64,000 nt of DNA from Paragordius varius (Eukaryota; Nematomorpha). This document shows positions 28,146-42,900 of this stretch, piece by piece. Below the pieces are notes generated by a model that saw only the letters and a list, made by a program, of their open reading frames with translations, did no database searches and was not told where the DNA came from. Position numbers and translations under genes: made by a program. Every line of letters starts with the position of its first letter. Within the stretch, counting starts at the first letter, position 1. The stretch is from contig OZ176057.1 of NCBI GenBank assembly GCA_964247055.1, forward strand, positions 1,860,001 through 1,924,000, in the 5' to 3' direction.

Positions 28146-31100
28146 CATCTATTGTTTAAAAATTTATTTACGTTTAGGAGGCTGCGTGGCTGATAGAGGA
28201 GTAATGGTATTTGGTTTTACGGTACTGCCACTCGCTGCATCTATTGTTTAAAAATTTATTTACGCTTAGGAGGCTGCGTGCTTGATAGAGGACTAATGAT
28301 ATTTGGTTTTACGGTAATGCCACTCACTGCATCTAATTATTAAAAATATATATATAGGTTCAGGGGGCTGCGTGGTTGATAGAGGAGTAATGGTATTTGG
28401 TTTTACGGTACTGCCAGACGCTGAATCTATTGTTTAAAAAAATATTTAGGTTCAGGGGGCAGCGTGGTTGATAGCGGAGTAATAATAATTGGTTTTACGG
28501 TACGGCCACTCACTGCATCTATTGTTAAAATATATTTACGTTCAGTGGTCAGCGTGGTTGATTATGGAGTAATGGTATTTGTTTTTACGGTACTGCCACT
28601 CACTGCATCTATTGTTTAAAAATATATTTACCTTTAGGTGGTTGCGTATTTGATCGAGGAATTGTGGTATTTGGTTTTACGGTACTGCCACTCGCTGCAT
28701 CTATTGTTCAAAAATTTATTTAACTTTAGGAGGTGCGTGGTGTATCGAGGAATTGTGGTATTTGGTTTTACGGTACTGCCACTCGCTGCATCTATTGTTC
28801 AAAAATTTATTTAACTTTAGGAGGCTGCGTGGTTGATAGAGGAGTAATGATATTTGGTTTTACGGTACTGCCACTCACTGCATCTATTGTTTAAAAATAT
28901 ATTTATACGTTTAGGAGGCTGCGTGCTTGATAGAGGACTAATGATATTTGGTTTTACGGTAATGCCACTCACTGCATCTAATTATTAAAAATATATATAT
29001 AGGTTCAGGGGGCTGCGTGGTTGATAGAGGAGTAATGGTATTTGGTTTTACGGTACTGCCAGACGCTGAATCTATTGTTTAAAAAAATATTTAGGTTCAG
29101 GGGGCAGCGTGGTTGATAGCGGAGTAATAATAATTGGTTTTACGGTACGGCCACTCACTGCATCTATTGTTAAAATATATTTACGTTCAGTGGTCAGCGT
29201 GGTTGATTATGGAGTAATGGTATTTGTTTTTACGGTACTGCCACTCACTGCATCTATTGTTTAAAAATATATTTACCTTTAGGTGGTTGCGTATTTGATC
29301 GAGGAATTGTGGTATTTGGTTTTACGGTACTGCCACTCGCTGCATCTATTGTTCAAAAATTTATTTAACTTTAGGAGGTGCGTGGTGTATCGAGGAATTG
29401 TGGTATTTGGTTTTGCGGTACTGCCACTCGCTGCATCTATTGTTTAAAAATTTATTTACGTTTAGGAGGCTGCGTGGTTGATAGAGGAGTAATGATATTT
29501 GGTTTTACGGTACTGCCACTCACTGCATCTATTGTTTAGAAATTTATTTACGTTTAGGAGGCTGCGAGGCTGATAGAGGAGTAATGGTATTTGGTTTTAC
29601 GTTACTGCCACTCGCTGCATCTATTGTTTAAAAATTTATTTACGTTTAAGGGGCTGCGTGTTTGATAGAGGACTAATATGTTTGGTTTTACGGTACTGCC
29701 ACTCACTGCATAATATTATTAAAAATATATATAGGTTCACGGGGCTGTGTGATTGATAGAGGAGTAATGGTAATTGGTACGACACCGCCACTCACTTCAT
29801 CTTATTAAAAGTTAATTTACCTTCAGGGGTCTAAATGGTTGATAGAGGAGTAATGGTAATTGGTTTTACGGCACCGCCACTCACTTCATTTATTTATTAA
29901 AAATATATTTACGTTCAGGGGGTTACGTGGTCGATAGAGTAGTGATGGTATTTGGTTTTACGGTACTGCCACTCACTACATCTATTGTTTAAAAATATAT
30001 TTACGTTCAGGGGGCTTGGTTGATAGGGGAGTTATGGTATTTGGTTTTACGGTACTGCCACTCACTACATCTAATGTTTAAAAATATATATACGTTCAGG
30101 GAGCTACGTGGTTGATAGAGGAGTAATGGTATTTGGTTTTACGGTCTGCCAGACGGTGCATCTATTGTTTAAAAAAATATTTAGGTTCAGGGGGCTCCGT
30201 GGTTGATAGCTGAGTAATGGTATTTAGTTTTACGGTACGGCCACTCACTGCATCTATTGTTTAAAAATTTATTTACCTTTAGGACGTTACGTGGTTGATC
30301 GAGGAATTGTGGTATTTGGTTTTACGGTACTGCCACTCACTGCACCTTTTGTTTAAAAATATATATTCCTTTAGGAGGTTGCGTGGTTGATCGAGGACTA
30401 ATGATATTTGGTTTTACGGTACGGCCACTCACTGCATCTATTGTTAAAATATATTTACGTTCAGTGGTCAGCGTGGTTGATTATGGAGTAATGGTATTTG
30501 TTTTTACGGTACTGCCACTCACTGCATCTATTGTTTAAAAATATATTTACCTTTAGGTGGTTGCCTATTTGATCGAGGAATTGTGGTATTTGGTTATACG
30601 GTACTGCCACTCGCTGCATCTATTGTTCAAAAATTTATTTAACTTTAGGAGGTTGCGTGGTGTATCGAAAAATTGTGGTATTTGGTTTTGCGGTACTGCC
30701 ACTCGCTGCATCTATTGTTCAAAAATTTATTTAACTTTAGGAGGCTGCGTGGTTGATAGAGGAGTAATGATATTTGGTTTTACGGTACTGCCACTCACTG
30801 CATCTATTGTTTAAAAATATATTTATACGTTTAGGAGGCTGCGTGCTTGATAGAGGACTAATGATATTTGGTTTTACGGTAATGCCACTCACTGCATCTA
30901 ATTATTAAAAATATATATATAGGTTCAGGGGGCTGCGTGGTTGATAGAGGAGTAATGGTATTTGGTTTTACGGTACTGCCAGACGCTGAATCTATTGTTT
31001 AAAAAAATATTTAGGTTCAGGGGGCTGCGTGGTTGATAGCGGAGTAATAATAATTGGTTTTACGGTACGGCCACTCACTGCATCTATTGTTAAAATATAT

Positions 31101-34100
31101 TTACGTTCAGTGGTCAGCGTGGTTGATTATGGAGTAATGGTATTTGTTTTTACGGTACTGCCACTCACTGCATCTATTGTTTAAAAATATATTTACCTTT
31201 AGGTGGTTGCGTATTTGATCGAGGAATTGTGGTATTTGGTTATACGGTACTGCCACTCGCTGCATCTATTGTTCAAAAATTTATTTAACTTTAGGAGGTT
31301 GCGTGGTGTATCGAAAAATTGTGGTATTTGGTTTTGCGGTACTGCCACTCGCTGCATCTATTGTTTAAAAATTTATTTACGTTTAGGAGGCTGCGTGGTT
31401 GATAGAGGAGTAATGATATTTGGTTTTACGGTACTGCCACTCACTGCATCTATTGTTTAGAAATTTATTTACGTTTAGGAGGCTGCGAGGCTGATAGAGG
31501 AGTAATGGTATTTGGTTTTACGTTACTGCCACTCGCTGCATCTATTGTTTAAAAATTTATTTACGTTTAAGGGGCTGCGTGTTTGATAGAGGACTAATAT
31601 GTTTGGTTTTACGGTACTGCCACTCACTGCATAATATTATTAAAAATATATATAGGTTCACGGGGCTGTGTGATTGATAGAGGAGTAATGGTAATTGGTA
31701 CGACACCGCCACTCACTTCATCTTATTAAAAGTTAATTTACCTTCAGGGGTCTAAATGGTTGATAGAGGAGTAATGGTAATTGGTTTTACGGCACCGCCA
31801 CTCACTTCATTTATTTATTAAAAATATATTTACGTTCAGGGGGTTACGTGGTCGATAGAGTAGTGATGGTATTTGGTTTTACGGTACTGCCACTCACTAC
31901 ATCTATTGTTTAAAAATATATTTACGTTCAGGGGGCTTGGTTGATAGGGGAGTTATGGTATTTGGTTTTACGGTACTGCCACTCACTGCATCTATTGTTT
32001 AAAAATATATTTACCTTTAGGAGGTTGCGTATTTGATCGAGGAATTGTGGTATTTGGTTTTACGGTACTGCCACTCGCTGCATCTATTGTTCAAAAATTT
32101 ATTTACGTTTAGGAGGCTGCGTGCTTGATAGAGGACTAATGATATTTGGTTTTACGGTAATGCCACTCACTGCATCTAATTATTAAAAATATATATATAG
32201 GTTCAGGGGGCTGCGTGGTTGATAGAGGAGTAATGGTATTTGGTTTTACGGTACTGTCAGACGCTGAATCTATTGTTTAAAAATATGTTTACGTTCAGGG
32301 GGCTGCGTGGTTGATAGAGTAGTAATGGTATTTGGTTTTACGGTACTGCCACTCACTGCATCTATTGTTTAAAAATATATTTACCTTTAGGAGGTTGCGT
32401 ATTTGATCGAGGAATTGTGGTATTTGGTTTTACGGTACTGCCACTCGCTGCATCTATTGTTCAAAAATTTATTTAACTTTAGGAGGTTGCGTGGTGTATC
32501 GAAAAATTGTGGTATTTGGTTTTACGTTACTGCCACTCGCTGCATCTATTGTTTAAAAATTTATTTACGTTTAAGGGGCTGCGTGTTTGATAGAGGACTA
32601 ATATATTTGGTTTTACGGTACTGCCACTCACTGCATCTAATTATTAAAAATATATATAGGTTCAGGGGGCTGAGTGATTGATAGAGGAGTAATGGTAATT
32701 GGTACGACACCGCCACTCACTTCATCTTATTAAAAGTTAATTTACCTTCAGGGGTCTGCGTGGTTGATAGAGGAGTAATGATAATTGGTTTTACGGCACC
32801 GCCACTCACTTCATTTATTTATTAATAATATATTTACGTTCAGGGGGTTACGTGGTCGATAGAGTAGTGATGGTATTTGGTTTTACGGTACTGCCCCTCA
32901 CTACATCTATTGTTTAAAAATATATATACGTTCAGGGAGCTACGTGGTTGATAGAGGAGTAATGGTATTTGGTTTTACGGTCTGCCAGACGCTGCATCTA
33001 TTGTTTAAAAAAATATTTAGGTTCAGGGGGCTCCGTGGTTGATAGCGAAGTAATGGTATTTAGTTTTACGGTACGGCCACTCACTGCATCTATTGTTTAA
33101 AAATTTATTTACCTTTAGGACGTTACGTGGTTGATCGAGGAATTGTGGTATTTGGTTTTACGGTACTGCCACTCACTGCACCTTTTGTTTAAAAATATAT
33201 ATTCCTTTAGGAGGTTGCGTGGTTGATCGAGGACTAATGATATTTGGTTTTACGGTACGGCCACTCACTGCATCTATTGTTTAAAAATATTTTGTGTTCA
33301 GAAGGCAGCGTGGTTGATAGAGGAGTAATGGTAATTGGTTTTACGGCACCGCCACTCACTTCATTTATTTATTAAAAATAGATTTACGTTCAGGGGGCTG
33401 CGTGGTTGATAGAGTAGTAATGGTATTTGGTTTTACGGTACTGCCACTCACTACATCTATTGTTTAAAAATATGTTTACGTTCAGGGGGCTGCGTGGTTG
33501 ATAGAGTAGTAATGGTATTTGGTTTTACGGTACTGCCACTCACTACATCTATTGTTTAAAAATATATTTACGTTCAGGGGCTGCGTGGTTGATCGAGGAA
33601 TTGTGGTATTTGATTTTACGGTACTGCCACTCGCTGCATCTATTTTTTAAAAATATATTTACCTTTAGGAGGTTGCGTGGTTAATCGAGGACTAATGATA
33701 TTTGGTTTTACGGTACGGCCACTCACTGCATCTATTGTTTAAAAATTTATTTACCTTTAGGACGTTACGTGGTTGATCGAGGAATTGTGGTATTTGGTTT
33801 TACGGTACTGCCACTCGCTGCATCTATTGTTTAAAAATTTATTTACGTTTAGGAGGCTGCGTGCTTGATAGAGGACTAATGATATTTGGTTTTACGGTAA
33901 TGCCACTCACTGCATCTAATTATTAAAAATATATATATAGGTTCAGGGGGCTGCGTGGTTGATAGAGGAGTAATGGTATTTGGTTTTACGGTACTGCCAG
34001 ACGCTGAATCTATTGTTTAAAAATATGTTTACGTTCAGGGGGCTGCGTGGTTGATAGAGTAGTAATGGTATTTGGTTTTACGGTACTGCCACTCACTGCA

Positions 34101-36955
34101 TCTATTGTTTAAAAATATATTTACCTTTAGGAGGTTGCGTATTTGATCGAGGAATTGTGGTATTTGGTTTTACGGTACTGCCACTCGCTGCATCTATTGT
34201 TCAAAAATTTATTTAACTTTAGGAGGTGCGTGGTGTATCGAGGAATTGTGGTATTTGGTTATACGGTACTGCCACTCGCTGCATCTATTGTTCAAAAATT
34301 TATTTAACTTTAGGAGGTTGCGTGGTGTATCGAAAAATTGTGGTATTTGGTTTTGCGGTACTGCCACTCGCTGCATCTATTGTTTAAAAATTTATTTACG
34401 TTTAGGAGGCTGCGGGGTTGATAGAGGAGTAATGATATTTGGTTTTACGGTACTGCCACTCACTGCATCTATTGTTTAGAAATTTATTTACGTTTAGGAG
34501 GCTGCGAGGCTGATAGAGGAGTAATGGTATTTGGTTTTACGTTACTGCCACTCGCTGCATCTATTGTTTAAAAATTTATTTACGTTTAAGGGGCTGCGTG
34601 TTTGATAGAGGACTAATATATTTGGTTTTACGGTACTGCCACTCACTGCATCTAATTATTAAAAATATATATAGGTTCAGGGGGCTGAGTGATTGATAGA
34701 GGAGTAATGGTAATTGGTACGACACCGCCACTCACTTCATCTTATTAAAAGTTAATTTACCTTCAGGGGTCTGCGTGGTTGATAGAGGAGTAATGATAAT
34801 TGGTTTTACGGCACCGCCACTCACTTCATTTATTTATTAAAAATATATTTACGTTCAGGGGGTTACGTGGTCGATAGAGTAGTGATGGTATTTGGTTTTA
34901 CGGTACTGCCCCTCACTACATCTATTGTTTAAAAATATATATACGTTCAGGGAGCTACGTGGTTGATAGAGGAGTAATGGTATTTGGTTTTACGGTCTGC
35001 CAGACGCTGCATCTATTGTTTAAAAAAAAATTTACGTTCAGGGGGCTCCGTGGTTGATAGCGGAGTAATGGTATTTAGTTTTAAGGTACTGCCACTCACT
35101 ACATCTATTGTTTAAAAATATGTTTACGTTCAGGGGGCTGCGTGGTTGATAGAGTAGTAATGGTATTTGGTTTTACGGTACTGCCACTCACTACATCTAT
35201 TGTTTAAAAATATATTTACGTTCAGGGGCTGCGTGGTTGATCGAGGAATTGTGGTATTTGATTTTACGGTACTGCCACTCGCTGCATCTATTTTTTAAAA
35301 ATATATTTACCTTTAGGAGGTTGCGTGGTTAATCAAGGAGTAATGATATTTGGTTTTACGGTACGGCCACTCACTGCATCTATTGTTTAAAAATTTATTT
35401 ACCTTTAGGACGTTACGTGGTTGATCGAGGAATTGTGGTATTTGGTTTTACGGTACTGCCACTCACTTCATTTATTTATTAAAAATATATTTACGTTCAG
35501 GGGGTTACGTGGTCGATAGAGTAGTGATGGTATTTGGTTTTACGGTACTGCCCCTCACTACATCTATTGTTTAAAAATATATATACGTTCAGGGAGCTAC
35601 GTGGTTGATAGAGGAGTAATGGTATTTGGTTTTACGGTCTGCCAGACGCTGCATCTATTGTTTAAAAAAAATTTAGGTTCAGGGGGCTCCGTGGTTGATA
35701 GCGGAGTAATGGTATTTAGTTTTACGGTACGGCCACTCACTGCATCTATTGTTTAAAAATTTATTTACCTTTAGGACGTTACGTGGTTGATCGAGGAATT
35801 GTGGTATTGGGTTTTACGGTACTGCCACTGACTGCACCTTTTGTTTAAAAATATATATTCCTTTAGGAGGTTGCGTGGTTGATCGAGGACTAATGATATT
35901 TGGTTTTACGGTACGGCCACTCACTGCATCTATTGTTTAAAAATATTTTATGTTCAGAAGGCAGCGTGGTTGATAGAGGAGTAATGGTAATTGGTTTTAC
36001 GGCACCGCCACTCACTTCATTTATTTATTAAAAATAGATTTACGTTCAGGGGGCTGCGTGGTTGATAGAGTAGTAATGGTATTTGGTTTTACGGTACTGC
36101 CACTCACTACATCTATTGTTTAAAAATATGTTTACGTTCAGGGGGCTGCGTGGTTGATAGAGTAGTAATGGTATTTGGTTTTACGGTACTGCCACTCACT
36201 GCATCTATTGTTTAAAAATTTATTTACCTTTAGGACGTTACGTGGTTGATCGAGGAATTGTGGTATTTGGTTTTACGGTACTGCCACTCGCTGCATCTAT
36301 TGTTTAAAAATTTATTTACGTTTAGGAGGCTGCGTGCTTGATAGAGGACTAATGATATTTGGTTTTACGGTAATGCCACTCACTGCATCTAATTATTAAA
36401 AATATATATATAGGTTCAGGGGGCTGCGTGGTTGATAGAGGAGTAATGGTATTTGATTTTACGGTACTGCCAGACGCTGAACCTATTGTTTAAAAAAATA
36501 ATTAGGTTCAGGGGGCAGCGTGGTTGATAGCGGAGTAATATAATAATTGGTTTTACGGTACTGCCACTCACTGCATCTATTGTTTAAAAATATATTTACC
36601 TTTAGGAGGTTGCGTATTTGATCGAGGAATTGTGGTATTTGGTTTTACGGTACTGCCATTCGCTGCATCTATTGTTCAAAAATTTATTTAACTTTAGGAG
36701 GTGCGTGGTGTATCGAGGAATTGTGGTATTTGGTTATACGGTACTGCCACTCTCTGCATCTATTGTTCAAAAATTTATTTAACTTTAGGAGGTTGCGTGG
36801 TGTATCGAAAAATTGTGGTATTTGGTTTTGCGGTACTGCCACTCGCTGCATCTATTGTTTAAAAAAATATTTAGGTTCAGGGGGCTCCGTGGTTGATAGC
36901 GGAGTAATGGTATTTAGTTTTACGGTACGGCCACTCACTGCATCTATTGTTTAAA
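28146..36955. repeat. Satellite family B block 2
   Basis: A long run of family B monomers with lengths of roughly 85-94 bp and much higher divergence than family A. Subtypes include gttcagggggctgcgtgg heads, ctttaggaggttgcg heads with gatcgaggaattgtgg, and shortened forms such as gtacgacaccgccactcac. The ctgcgtgcttgatagagg head marks block starts at 28,273, 28,918, 30,838, 32,116, 33,856 and 36,329. Intervals are 645 bp (seven monomers), 1,920, 1,278, 1,740 and 2,473 bp. Stretches open for 77-92 codons on the plus strand (for example at 30,557, 31,203, 32,403, 34,246 and 36,721) are satellite without coding signal. Confidence 0.95.
28918..31985. repeat. 1.92-kb tandem duplication in family B
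   Basis: The sequence from 28,918 to about 30,060 matches 30,838 to about 31,980 at an offset of 1,920-1,921 bp. Landmarks are the ctgcgtgcttgatagagg head (28,918 and 30,838), tttagaaattt (29,535 and 31,456) and a shortened gggggcttggttgataggg head (about 30,013 and 31,934). The copies then diverge in monomer order. A few single-base differences separate them, for example cagcg versus ctgcg near 29,105 and 31,025. Confidence 0.82.
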
Positions 36956-39900
36956 AATATATTTATACGTTTAGGAGGTTGCGAGGTTGGTAGAGGTTTA
37001 ATGGTACTTGGTATTACGGTACTGCCACTCGCTGCGTCTATTGTTTAAAAATATATTTATACGTGTAGGAGGTTGCGAGGTTGGTACAGGTTTAATGGTA
37101 CTTGGTATTACGGTACTGCCACTCGCTGCATCTATTCTTTAAAAATATATTTATACGTTTAGGAGGTGGCTTGGTTGATCGAGGAATAATGGTACTTGGT
37201 ATTACGGTACTGGCACTCGCTGCATCTATTGTTTAAAAATATATTTATACGTTTAGGAGGTTGCGAGGTTGGTACAGGTTTAATGGTACTTGGTATTACG
37301 GTATTGGTACTCGCTGCATCTATTGTTTAAAAATATATTTATACGTTTAGGAGGTTGCGAGGTTGGTACAGGTTTTACGGTACTTGGTATTACGGTACTG
37401 GCACTCGCTGCATCTATTGTTTAAAAATATATTTATACGTTTAGGAGGTTGCGAGGTTGGTACAGGTTTAATGGTACTTGGTATTACGGTATTGGTACTC
37501 GCTGCATCTATTGTTTAAAAATATATTTATACGTTTAGGAGGTGGCTTGGTTGATCGAGGAATAATGGTACTTGGTATTACGGTACTGGCACTCGCTGCG
37601 TCTATTGTTTAAAAATATATTTATACGTTTAGGTGGTTGCGAGGTTGGTACAGGTTTTACGGTACTTGGTATTACGGTACTGCCACTCGCTGCATCTATT
37701 CTTTAAAAATATATTTATACGTTTAGGAGGTTGCGAGGTTGGTAGAGGTTTAATGGTACTTGGTATTACGGTACTGGCACTCGCTGCATCTATTCTTTAA
37801 AAATATATTTATACGTTTAGGAGGTGGCTTGGTTGATCGAGGAATAATGGTACTTGGTATTACGGTACTGGCACTCGCTGCATCTATTGTTTAAAAATAT
37901 ATTTATACGTTTAGGAGGTTGCGAGGTTGGTACAGGTTTAATGGTACTTGGTATTACGGTACTGGCACTCGCTGCATCTATTGTTTGAAAATATATTTAT
38001 ACGTTTAGGAGGTGGCTTGGTTGATCGAGGAATAATGGTACTTGGTATTACGGTACTGGCACTCGCTGCGTCTATTGTTTAAATATATATTTATACGTTT
38101 AGGAGGTTCGGAGATTGGTACAGGTTTTATGGTACTTGGTATTACGGTACTGGCACTCGCTGCATCTATTGTTTAAAAATATATTTATACGTTTAGGAGG
38201 TGGCTTGGTTGATCGAGGAATAATGGTACTTGGTATTACGGTCCTGGCACTCGCTGCGTCTATTGTTTAAAAATATATTTATACGTTTAGGAGGTTGCGA
38301 GGTTGGTACAGGTTTAATGGTACTTGGTATTACGGTATTGGCACTCGCTGTTATTGTTTAAAAATATATTTATACGTTTAGGAGGTAACTTGGTTGATCG
38401 AGGAATAATGGTACTTGGTATTACGGTACTGGCACTCGCTGCGTCTATTGTTTAAAAATATATTTATACGTTTAGGAGGTTGCGAGGTTGGTACAGGTTT
38501 TACGGTACTTGGTATTACGGTACTGGCACTCGCTGCATCTATTCTTTAAAAATATATTTATACGTTTAGGAGGTTGCGAGGTTGGTAAAGGTTTAATGGT
38601 ACTTGGTATTACGGTACTGCCACTCGCTGCATCTATTGTTTAAAAATATATTTATACGTTTAGGAGGTTGCGAGGTTGGTAGAGGTTTAATGGTACTTGG
38701 TATTACGGTACTGGCACTCGCTGCATCTATTCTTTAAAAATATATTTATACGTTTAGGAGGTGGCTTGGTTGATCGAGGAATAATGGTACTTGGTATTAC
38801 GGTACTGGCACTCGCTGCATCTATTGTTTAAAAATATATTTATACGTTTAGGAGGTTGCGAAGTTGGTACAGGTTTAATGGTACTTGGTATTACGGTACT
38901 GGCACTCGCTGCATCTATTGTTTGAAAATATATTTATACGTTTAGGAGGTGGCTTGGTTGATCGAGGAATAATGGTACTTGGTATTACGGTACTGGCACT
39001 CGCTGCGTCTATTGTTTAAATATATATTTATACGTTTAGGAGGTTCGGAGGTTGGTACAGGTTTTATGGTACTTGGTATTACGGTACTGGCACTCGCTGC
39101 ATCTATTGTTTAAAAATATATTTATACGTTTAGGAGGTTGCGAGGTTGGTACAGGTTTAATGGTACTTGGTATTACGGTATTGGCACTCGCTGCATCTAT
39201 TGTTTAAAAATATATTTATACGTTTAGGAGGTAACTTGGTTGATCGAGGAATAATGGTACTTGGTATTACGGTACTGGCACTCGCTGCGTCTATTGTTTA
39301 AAAATATATTTATACGTTTAGGAGGTTGCGAGGTTGGTACAGGTTTTACGGTACTTGGTATTACGGTACTGGCACTCGCTGCATCTATTCTTTAAAAATA
39401 TATTTATACGTTTAGGAGGTTGCGAGGTTGGTACAGGTTTAATGGTACTTGGTATTACGGTACTGCCACTCGCTGCATCTATTGTTTAAAAATATATTTA
39501 TACGTTTAGGAGGTTGCGAGGTTGGTACATGTTTAATGGTACTTTGTATTACGGTAATGCCACTCAGTGCATCTATTGTTTAAAAATATATTTATACGTT
39601 TAGGAGGTTGCGAGGTTGGTACAGGTTTAATGGTACTTGGTATTACGGTACTGCCACTCGCTGCATCTATTGTTTAAAAATATATTTATACGTTTAGGAG
39701 GTTGCGAGGTTGGTACAGGTTTAATGGTACTTGGTATTACGGTACTGCCACTCGCTGCATCTATTGTTTAAAAATATATTTATACGTTTAGGAGGTTGCG
39801 AGGTTGGTACAGGTTTAATGGTACTTGGTATTACGGTACTGGCACTCGCTGCATCTATTGTTTAAAAATATATTTATACGTTTAGGAGGTTGCGAGGTTG

Positions 39901-42900
39901 GTACAGGTTTAATGTTGTTTGGTTTTACGGTACTGGCACTCGCTGCATCTATTGTTTAAAAATATATTTATACGTTTAGGAGGTTGCGAGGTTGGTAGAG
40001 GTTTAATGGTACTTGGTATTACGGTACTGCCACTCGCTGCAACTATTGTTTAAATATATATTTATACGTTTAGGAATGGCTTGGTTGATCGAGGAATAAT
40101 GGTACTTGGTATTACGGTACTGGCACTCGCTGCATCTATTGTTTAGAAATATATTTATACGTTTAGGAGGTTGCGAGGTTGGTACAGGTTTAATGGTACT
40201 TGGTATTACGGTACTGCCACTCGCTGCATCTATTGTTTAAAAATATATTTATACGTTTAGGACGTGGCTTGGTTGATCGAGGAATAATGGTACTTGGTAT
40301 TACGGTACTGGCACTCGCTGCATCTATTGTTTAAAAATATATTTATACGTTTAGGAGGTAACTTGGTTGATCGAGGAATAATGGTACTTGGTATTACGGT
40401 ACTGGCACTCGCTGCGTCTATTGTTTAAATATATATTTATACGTTTAGGAGGTTCGGAGATTGGTACAGGTTTTATGGTACTTGGTATTACGGTACTGGC
40501 ACTCGCTGCATCTATTGTTTAAAAATATATTTATACGTTTAGGAGGTGGCTTGGTTGATCGAGGAATAATGGTACTTGGTATTACGGTCCTGGCACTCGC
40601 TGCGTCTATTGTTTAAAAATATATTTATACGTTTAGGAGGTTGCGAGGTTGGTACAGGTTTAATGGTACTTGGTATTACGGTATTGGCACTCGCTGTTAT
40701 TGTTTAAAAATATATTTATACGTTTAGGAGGTAACTTGGTTGATCGAGGAATAATGGTACTTGGTATTACGGTACTGGCACTCGCTGCGTCTATTGTTTA
40801 AAAATATATTTATACGTTTAGGAGGTTGCGAGGTTGGTACAGGTTTTACGGTACTTGGTATTACGGTACTGGCACTCGCTGCATCTATTCTTTAAAAATA
40901 TATTTATACGTTTAGGAGGTTGCGAGGTTGGTAAAGGTTTAATGGTACTTGGTATTACGGTACTGCCACTCGCTGCATCTATTGTTTAAAAATATATTTA
41001 TACGTTTAGGAGGTTGCGAGGTTGGTAGAGGTTTAATGGTACTTGGTATTACGGTACTGGCACTCGCTGCATCTATTCTTTAAAAATATATTTATACGTT
41101 TAGGAGGTGGCTTGGTTGATCGAGGAATAATGGTACTTGGTATTACGGTACTGGCACTCGCTGCATCTATTGTTTAAAAATATATTTATACGTTTAGGAG
41201 GTTGCGAAGTTGGTACAGGTTTAATGGTACTTGGTATTACGGTACTGGCACTCGCTGCATCTATTGTTTGAAAATATATTTATACGTTTAGGAGGTGGCT
41301 TGGTTGATCGAGGAATAATGGTACTTGGTATTACGGTACTGGCACTCGCTGCGTCTATTGTTTAAATATATATTTATACGTTTAGGAGGTTCGGAGGTTG
41401 GTACAGGTTTTATGGTACTTGGTATTACGGTACTGGCACTCGCTGCATCTATTGTTTAAAAATATATTTATACGTTTAGGAGGTTGCGAGGTTGGTACAG
41501 GTTTAATGGTACTTGGTATTACGGTATTGGCACTCGCTGCATCTATTGTTTAAAAATATATTTATACGTTTAGGAGGTAACTTGGTTGATCGAGGAATAA
41601 TGGTACTTGGTATTACGGTACTGGCACTCGCTGCGTCTATTGTTTAAAAATATATTTATACGTTTAGGAGGTTGCGAGGTTGGTACAGGTTTTACGGTAC
41701 TTGGTATTACGGTACTGGCACTCGCTGCATCTATTCTTTAAAAATATATTTATACGTTTAGGAGGTTGCGAGGTTGGTACAGGTTTAATGGTACTTGGTA
41801 TTACGGTACTGCCACTCGCTGCATCTATTGTTTAAAAATATATTTATACGTTTAGGAGGTTGCGAGGTTGGTACATGTTTAATGGTACTTTGTATTACGG
41901 TAATGCCACTCAGTGCATCTATTGTTTAAAAATATATTTATACGTTTAGGAGGTTGCGAGGTTGGTACAGGTTTAATGGTACTTGGTATTACGGTACTGC
42001 CACTCGCTGCATCTATTGTTTAAAAATATATTTATACGTTTAGGAGGTTGCGAGGTTGGTACAGGTTTAATGGTACTTGGTATTACGGTACTGCCACTCG
42101 CTGCATCTATTGTTTAAAAATATATTTATACGTTTAGGAGGTTGCGAGGTTGGTACAGGTTTAATGGTACTTGGTATTACGGTACTGGCACTCGCTGCAT
42201 CTATTGTTTAAAAATATATTTATACGTTTAGGAGGTTGCGAGGTTGGTACAGGTTTAATGTTGTTTGGTTTTACGGTACTGGCACTCGCTGCATCTATTG
42301 TTTAAAAATATATTTATACGTTTAGGAGGTTGCGAGGTTGGTAGAGGTTTAATGGTACTTGGTATTACGGTACTGCCACTCGCTGCAACTATTGTTTAAA
42401 TATATATTTATACGTTTAGGAATGGCTTGGTTGATCGAGGAATAATGGTACTTGGTATTACGGTACTGGCACTCGCTGCATCTATTGTTTAGAAATATAT
42501 TTATACGTTTAGGAGGTTGCGAGGTTGGTACAGGTTTAATGGTACTTGGTATTACGGTACTGCCACTCGCTGCATCTATTGTTTAAAAATATATTTATAC
42601 GTTTAGGACGTGGCTTGGTTGATCGAGGAATAATGGTACTTGGTATTACGGTACTGGCACTCGCTGCATCTATTGTTTAAAAATATATTTATACGTTTAG
42701 GAGGTTGCGAGGTTGGTACAGGTTTAATGGTACTTGGTATTACGGTACTGCCACTCGCTGCATCTATTGTTTAAAAATATATTTATACGTTTAGGAGGTT
42801 GCGAGGTTGGTACAGGTTTAATGGTACTTGGTATTACGGTACTGGCACTCGCTGCATCTATTGTTTAAAAATATATTTATACGTTTAGGAGGTTGCGAGG

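Larger units (their letters stand above)
26131..28917. repeat. Two tandem copies of a 1.39-kb block containing an A-to-B junction
   Basis: Matching landmarks lie 1,391-1,392 bp apart: the gaggatggtacaagtttaat head at 26,141 and 27,532, and the ctgcgtgcttgatagagg head at 26,881 and 28,273. Each copy runs from family A monomers through an A/B junction into family B. The copies differ at scattered bases, so the duplication is recent but not brand new. Ends are approximate to within one monomer. Confidence 0.85.

Noticed and set aside
30557-36954. Plus-strand open stretches of 77-92 codons in family B
   Set aside because: They are monomer translations that stay open across two or three units by chance of monomer length. 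The recurrent peptides simply mirror the repeat.
26746-36955. Hammerhead ribozyme or CENP-B box inside the monomer
   Set aside because: ctgatagagg resembles part of a hammerhead core but lacks the CUGANGA and GAAA elements in order. No CENP-B box pattern could be placed.
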